DNA of 8,157 nt, from positions 1 through 8,157 of the forward strand of contig DKBB01000297.1 in the NCBI GenBank assembly GCA_002451015.1, given 5' to 3'. This document shows, one piece after another, positions 6,113 through 8,157 of the stretch (within the stretch, counting starts at the first letter, position 1; each line of letters begins with the position of its first letter). The notes beneath the pieces were generated by a model, which saw nothing but the letters and a program-made list of their open reading frames with translations, made no database searches and was not told the DNA's origin. A program made the translations under genes and the position numbers. This stretch comes from Acidobacteria bacterium UBA6911. GTDB taxonomy: Bacteria; Acidobacteriota; UBA6911.

Positions 6113-7556
6113 GCTTTTCCGTACGGTGGTTTGTATGCTGACCATACTCTCCGCGACAGCGACTGCTGCGGTGTGGAACGCCGAGGATTCGTTGGAGGTC
6201 ATCGGGGACGCCTGCCGCCGATATCAGGATCCAAGCACTCTCGACCTGGAGAAAAAATTTGTTCACCCGGCTCTCGATGAAGGTTGTTCGGTGTGCCATC
6301 TCGATTGCAGCCAGATTTCCCCGACAACCGATGCCGGATCGATACCCGAGTTTTACCTGACGGCGAAAGAGCCCGGTCTTTGCCTCGAATGCCACTCCGA
6401 ACTGCACCCGGATCTTCAGACGGCTCATGATGCCCAACCCCTGGAACATTCACGGTGCTCCGGATGCCACGATGCCCACGCCTCAAATAATGCTTTCCGC
6501 CTGCCGGAATATTCTCACGGCCCTTACGCTGCCCGCCTGTGCTCGGCCTGCCACCCCGAGCCGGAGGACGGGGAGGTGCGACTGGCTCAGGAGACAATAA
6601 ACGGGCTCTGCTACGCATGCCATGACGACATCAGAATGCGGATCGAAGACGCAAAGAGCAGGCACAAGCTTTTATCGGAAAGCGACCAGTCGTGTATAGA
6701 TTGCCACGCTCCCCATGCGGCCGGCCAGGAATACATGTTGACTAAGCCCGTATATGAACTCTGCATCGAATGCCATGAGGGGAAACCGGAAAAAGCGTCG
6801 ATTCCACAACCACCCCTGCCTGAGGAAGGCTCCGGCGATATGCCCTCGCTGGAGGAGGTGATGCGCTCGAAGCGTTATCAAGATTTAGATGCGGATGCTG
6901 GACAGCAGTACATCGATCTGTCGCAGGAGTATGTTCATGAACCTGTCCGCAAATCGTGCACGCTCTGTCACGATGTCCACGCCTCCGAGCATACGGCGGA
7001 ACTGAACGCGCCTGTTTACGAACTCTGCATGGAGTGCCATGGAGAAAACGCAGAGACGATCTTGAAAAGCAGCGAACCCTTTCCGTTTCTTGACGGCCTG
7101 GTGAGCCTGCCGCCGAAGAGCTACGAAGAACTGCCCTACCTGGACATTGACTCGGAGTTCATCCATGAACCCGTCCGCTCTTCCTGTGTCTTCTGCCACG
7201 ACGCGCACGCCTCGGATGTTCCCGGGAAGCTCTACGCCCCTGTGCACGAACTCTGTCTTGGCTGCCACAACGATTCCAATGCAGATAGAATCATGAACAG
7301 CATCCGGCCGATACCGCTTTTTGAGGGGAAGGTCAACCTGCCGCCAAAGATTTTTGAAAAGCTGAGCGGGCTGCACCTTTTCAAAAGTGGGAGCATCGGG
7401 CACCCGATCCAGAATCACCCCGTATATATACCTGCAACCGATACCGAGCCTGAGCTCAATTGTCTTACCTGCCACACCTCCCATGCCTCAGACACGGGAT
7501 TGATGCGGTGGAAGGACAGCCGGAACAAAATGTGTGGTGAGTGTCACAAGATGTAA
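6048..7556 (+). CDS. Secreted multihaem cytochrome c, 13 CXXCH sites, with long repeated linkers
   Basis: This 502-residue exported cytochrome (from GTG 6048) is the last gene of the + strand block. A long basic N-terminus (R-R-L-F-R) precedes a hydrophobic core and a likely cleavage site at ATATAA-V, near residues 37-42. Thirteen CXXCH motifs start at residues 80, 112, 137, 165, 188, 216, 239, 304, 327, 380, 403, 472 and 496. The N-terminal half has closely packed doubled-CXXCH pairs like its neighbours. The C-terminal half has a 76-residue unit present twice: H-E-P-V-R, CXXCH-D-x-H-A-S, P-V-x-E-L-C-x-x-C-H, then an acidic, proline-rich, haem-free linker with L-P-P-K. It lacks the C-terminal CX3CH tail of the other two cytochromes. 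The start overlaps the preceding gene by 65 nt; GTG 6048 is preferred for its GGAGG, with ATG 6063 as the alternative. An extended electron-relay or storage protein is the likely role; no catalytic centre is seen. Confidence 0.9.
   Translation: MSPVVMRHRVTTVWRHSPAVRRLFRTVVCMLTILSATATAAVWNAEDSLEVIGDACRRYQDPSTLDLEKKFVHPALDEGCSVCHLDCSQISPTTDAGSIPEFYLTAKEPGLCLECHSELHPDLQTAHDAQPLEHSRCSGCHDAHASNNAFRLPEYSHGPYAARLCSACHPEPEDGEVRLAQETINGLCYACHDDIRMRIEDAKSRHKLLSESDQSCIDCHAPHAAGQEYMLTKPVYELCIECHEGKPEKASIPQPPLPEEGSGDMPSLEEVMRSKRYQDLDADAGQQYIDLSQEYVHEPVRKSCTLCHDVHASEHTAELNAPVYELCMECHGENAETILKSSEPFPFLDGLVSLPPKSYEELPYLDIDSEFIHEPVRSSCVFCHDAHASDVPGKLYAPVHELCLGCHNDSNADRIMNSIRPIPLFEGKVNLPPKIFEKLSGLHLFKSGSIGHPIQNHPVYIPATDTEPELNCLTCHTSHASDTGLMRWKDSRNKMCGECHKM
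6930..7385 (+). repeat. Two tandem 228-bp coding repeats (76 residues each) in the third cytochrome
   Basis: Unit one runs 6930-7157 and unit two about 7158-7385. Each encodes Y/F-V/I-H-E-P-V-R, a CXXCH, D-x-H-A-S, an A-P-V-x-E-L-C-x-x-C-H pair and a linker with L-P-P-K and a trailing leucine-rich stretch. The protein repeat is clear, while the DNA has diverged at many third positions, so the duplication is not recent. Confidence 0.75.
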
Positions 7557-7866
7557 ATTGAGATAATTCATAGAGTATGCCTACCGGCTGAGTCGGGCTA
7601 TTGCCGTCTGGTCCTGTGTGCGATAGGAGCAATGTGTCTGTTGTGTCACTTCCCGAAACAGTGATTTCTTCGTGGCATCGAAGACAGGTTTCCGAAACAG
7701 TATCGAGCTTAGGCCGAACCGGGGATTCCAGAATGTTCATACCGACGGCCTGGACGGCGAGTTGAGCCGGCATCTGCCCGAAACCGCCAAATCCCGACAC
7801 GGTTAAGATGCCAACCATGCACGGAATAGCCAAGGTCATTCGTGTTCTTTTCGTGATTCCCTTCAC
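7465..7866 (-). CDS. Putative exported protein with one CXXCH, probably a truncated cytochrome
   Basis: This is a 133-codon ORF on the opposite strand. It starts at GTG 7866, with GAAGGGG seven nt upstream and 15 nt after the stop of the HEAT-repeat gene, so it would be in an operon with that gene. Residues 1-41 look like a signal peptide (K-G-I-T-K-R-T-R then a hydrophobic stretch). A single haem motif, S-E-T-C-L-R-C-H-E-E, lies at residues 58-67, followed about 28 residues later by T-Q-P-V-G-I-L-Y. That resembles the S-H-P-V-G-x-x-Y seen after a first CXXCH in some multihaem cytochromes. From about residue 104 the frame lies antisense to the end of the third + strand cytochrome and is low-complexity and Cys-rich with no known pattern. 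The likely reading is the 5' part of a cytochrome gene whose rest has been lost. A genuine small mono-haem protein, or no gene at all, is possible. Confidence 0.45.
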   Translation of the reverse strand: MKGITKRTRMTLAIPCMVGILTVSGFGGFGQMPAQLAVQAVGMNILESPVRPKLDTVSETCLRCHEEITVSGSDTTDTLLLSHTGPDGNSPTQPVGILYELSQFTSCDTHHTFCSGCPSTASIPCLRHGRCGR

Positions 7867-7881
7867 CCGCTTTCCCCTTCA

Positions 7882-8157
7882 TCAATTCTTATCGGCCGAC
7901 CGGGAATCCCACCATTCTCTCCAGGGCTTGTAATCCGTTCCCAGTTCCTCTCCGGTGAGCCTTCTCAAAACCCATGCCGCCTCTTTACGAACGCTGTCCT
8001 GCTTGTCCTGAAGAACGGCAATGAGGGGTTCCACCGAACGCGGGTCTTCGATTTTTCCTAAAGCCCGTATGGTTGCGACCCGTACATTCGGATCTTGGTC
8101 ATTCAATGCCTGGAGCAACGATTCAAGGGCTTCAGGATCCCTGATCTGTCCCAGTGC
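7882..8157 (-). CDS. HEAT-repeat protein, C-terminal part (truncated by window edge)
   Basis: The frame is open to the right edge, so only the last 91 residues are present. Two full HEAT/PBS-lyase-type repeats of about 31 residues and part of a third are visible: A-L-G-Q-I-R-D-P-E-A-L-E-S-L-L-Q-A-L, then A-L-G-K-I-E-D-P-R-S-V-E-P-L-I-A-V-L with D-x-V-R-K-E-A-A. A tail, D-Y-K-P-W-R-E-W-W, follows; W-x-x-W-W endings are common in bacterial HEAT-repeat proteins. Such alpha-solenoids bind other proteins or act as scaffolds; the partner cannot be told from here. The gene is convergent with the cytochrome cluster and probably leads the short exported ORF that follows it on the same strand. Confidence 0.88.
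   Translation of the reverse strand, partial: ALGQIRDPEALESLLQALNDQDPNVRVATIRALGKIEDPRSVEPLIAVLQDKQDSVRKEAAWVLRRLTGEELGTDYKPWREWWDSRSADKN

Noticed and set aside
3172..7556. CRISPR-like or short DNA repeats
   Set aside because: The repeated TGCCA-type words come from recurring CXXCH codons with variable spacing, not from a direct-repeat array.
7580..7602. CCGGCTGAGTCGG as a convergent terminator
   Set aside because: Only three base pairs of real symmetry and no T-run on either strand.
7709..7882. 57-residue - strand ORF whose ATG overlaps the stop of the HEAT-repeat gene
   Set aside because: Polar, low-complexity, no signal or motif, and in competition with the frame that has a ribosome site, a signal peptide and CLRCH.

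Overview
The window is about 8.2 kb of moderately GC-rich DNA. It most likely comes from an anaerobic, respiring bacterium of the Desulfobacterota/Desulfuromonadota type (the old Deltaproteobacteria). This is inferred from four things: a System II (CcsA-type) cytochrome c maturation gene, a three-helix NapC/NirT-like multiheme quinol dehydrogenase, large doubled-CXXCH cytochromes in tandem, and a HEAT-repeat gene. No 16S rRNA or other taxonomic marker is present.

Layout. The left edge cuts into the C-terminal part of a CcsA/CcsB haem-handling membrane protein (2-622, +). After a 195-bp gap holding a perfect 9-bp interrupted palindrome comes a lipoprotein with an NrfJ-like domain and an OB-fold (818-1573, +). 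Then, 37 nt on, comes a membrane-anchored six-haem NapC/NirT-family protein (1611-3059, +). Three secreted multihaem cytochromes follow on the same strand: 3172-4488 (15 candidate haem sites), 4781-6112 (13) and about 6048-7556 (13). The last two overlap. The + strand block ends at 7556. Facing it on the - strand are the C-terminal end of a HEAT-repeat protein (7882-8157) and a short exported ORF with one CXXCH (7465-7866). The coding end of that ORF runs antisense into the last cytochrome, and it looks like a cytochrome cut short.

How it could work together (inference). The NapC/NirT-like protein would take electrons from membrane quinol and hand them to the periplasmic cytochromes. These would store or relay electrons over distance towards a terminal reductase or an outer-membrane conduit. 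CcsA would attach the haems. About 47 candidate c-type haem sites lie in four adjacent genes. No porin, catalytic reductase or other terminal enzyme is visible, so the electron acceptor cannot be named. The most interesting points are conserved non-canonical haem motifs (CX3CH, CX4CH), evident duplication among the cytochromes, a start codon and Shine-Dalgarno embedded in the terminal haem motif of the upstream gene, and the truncated-looking antisense cytochrome at the right border.
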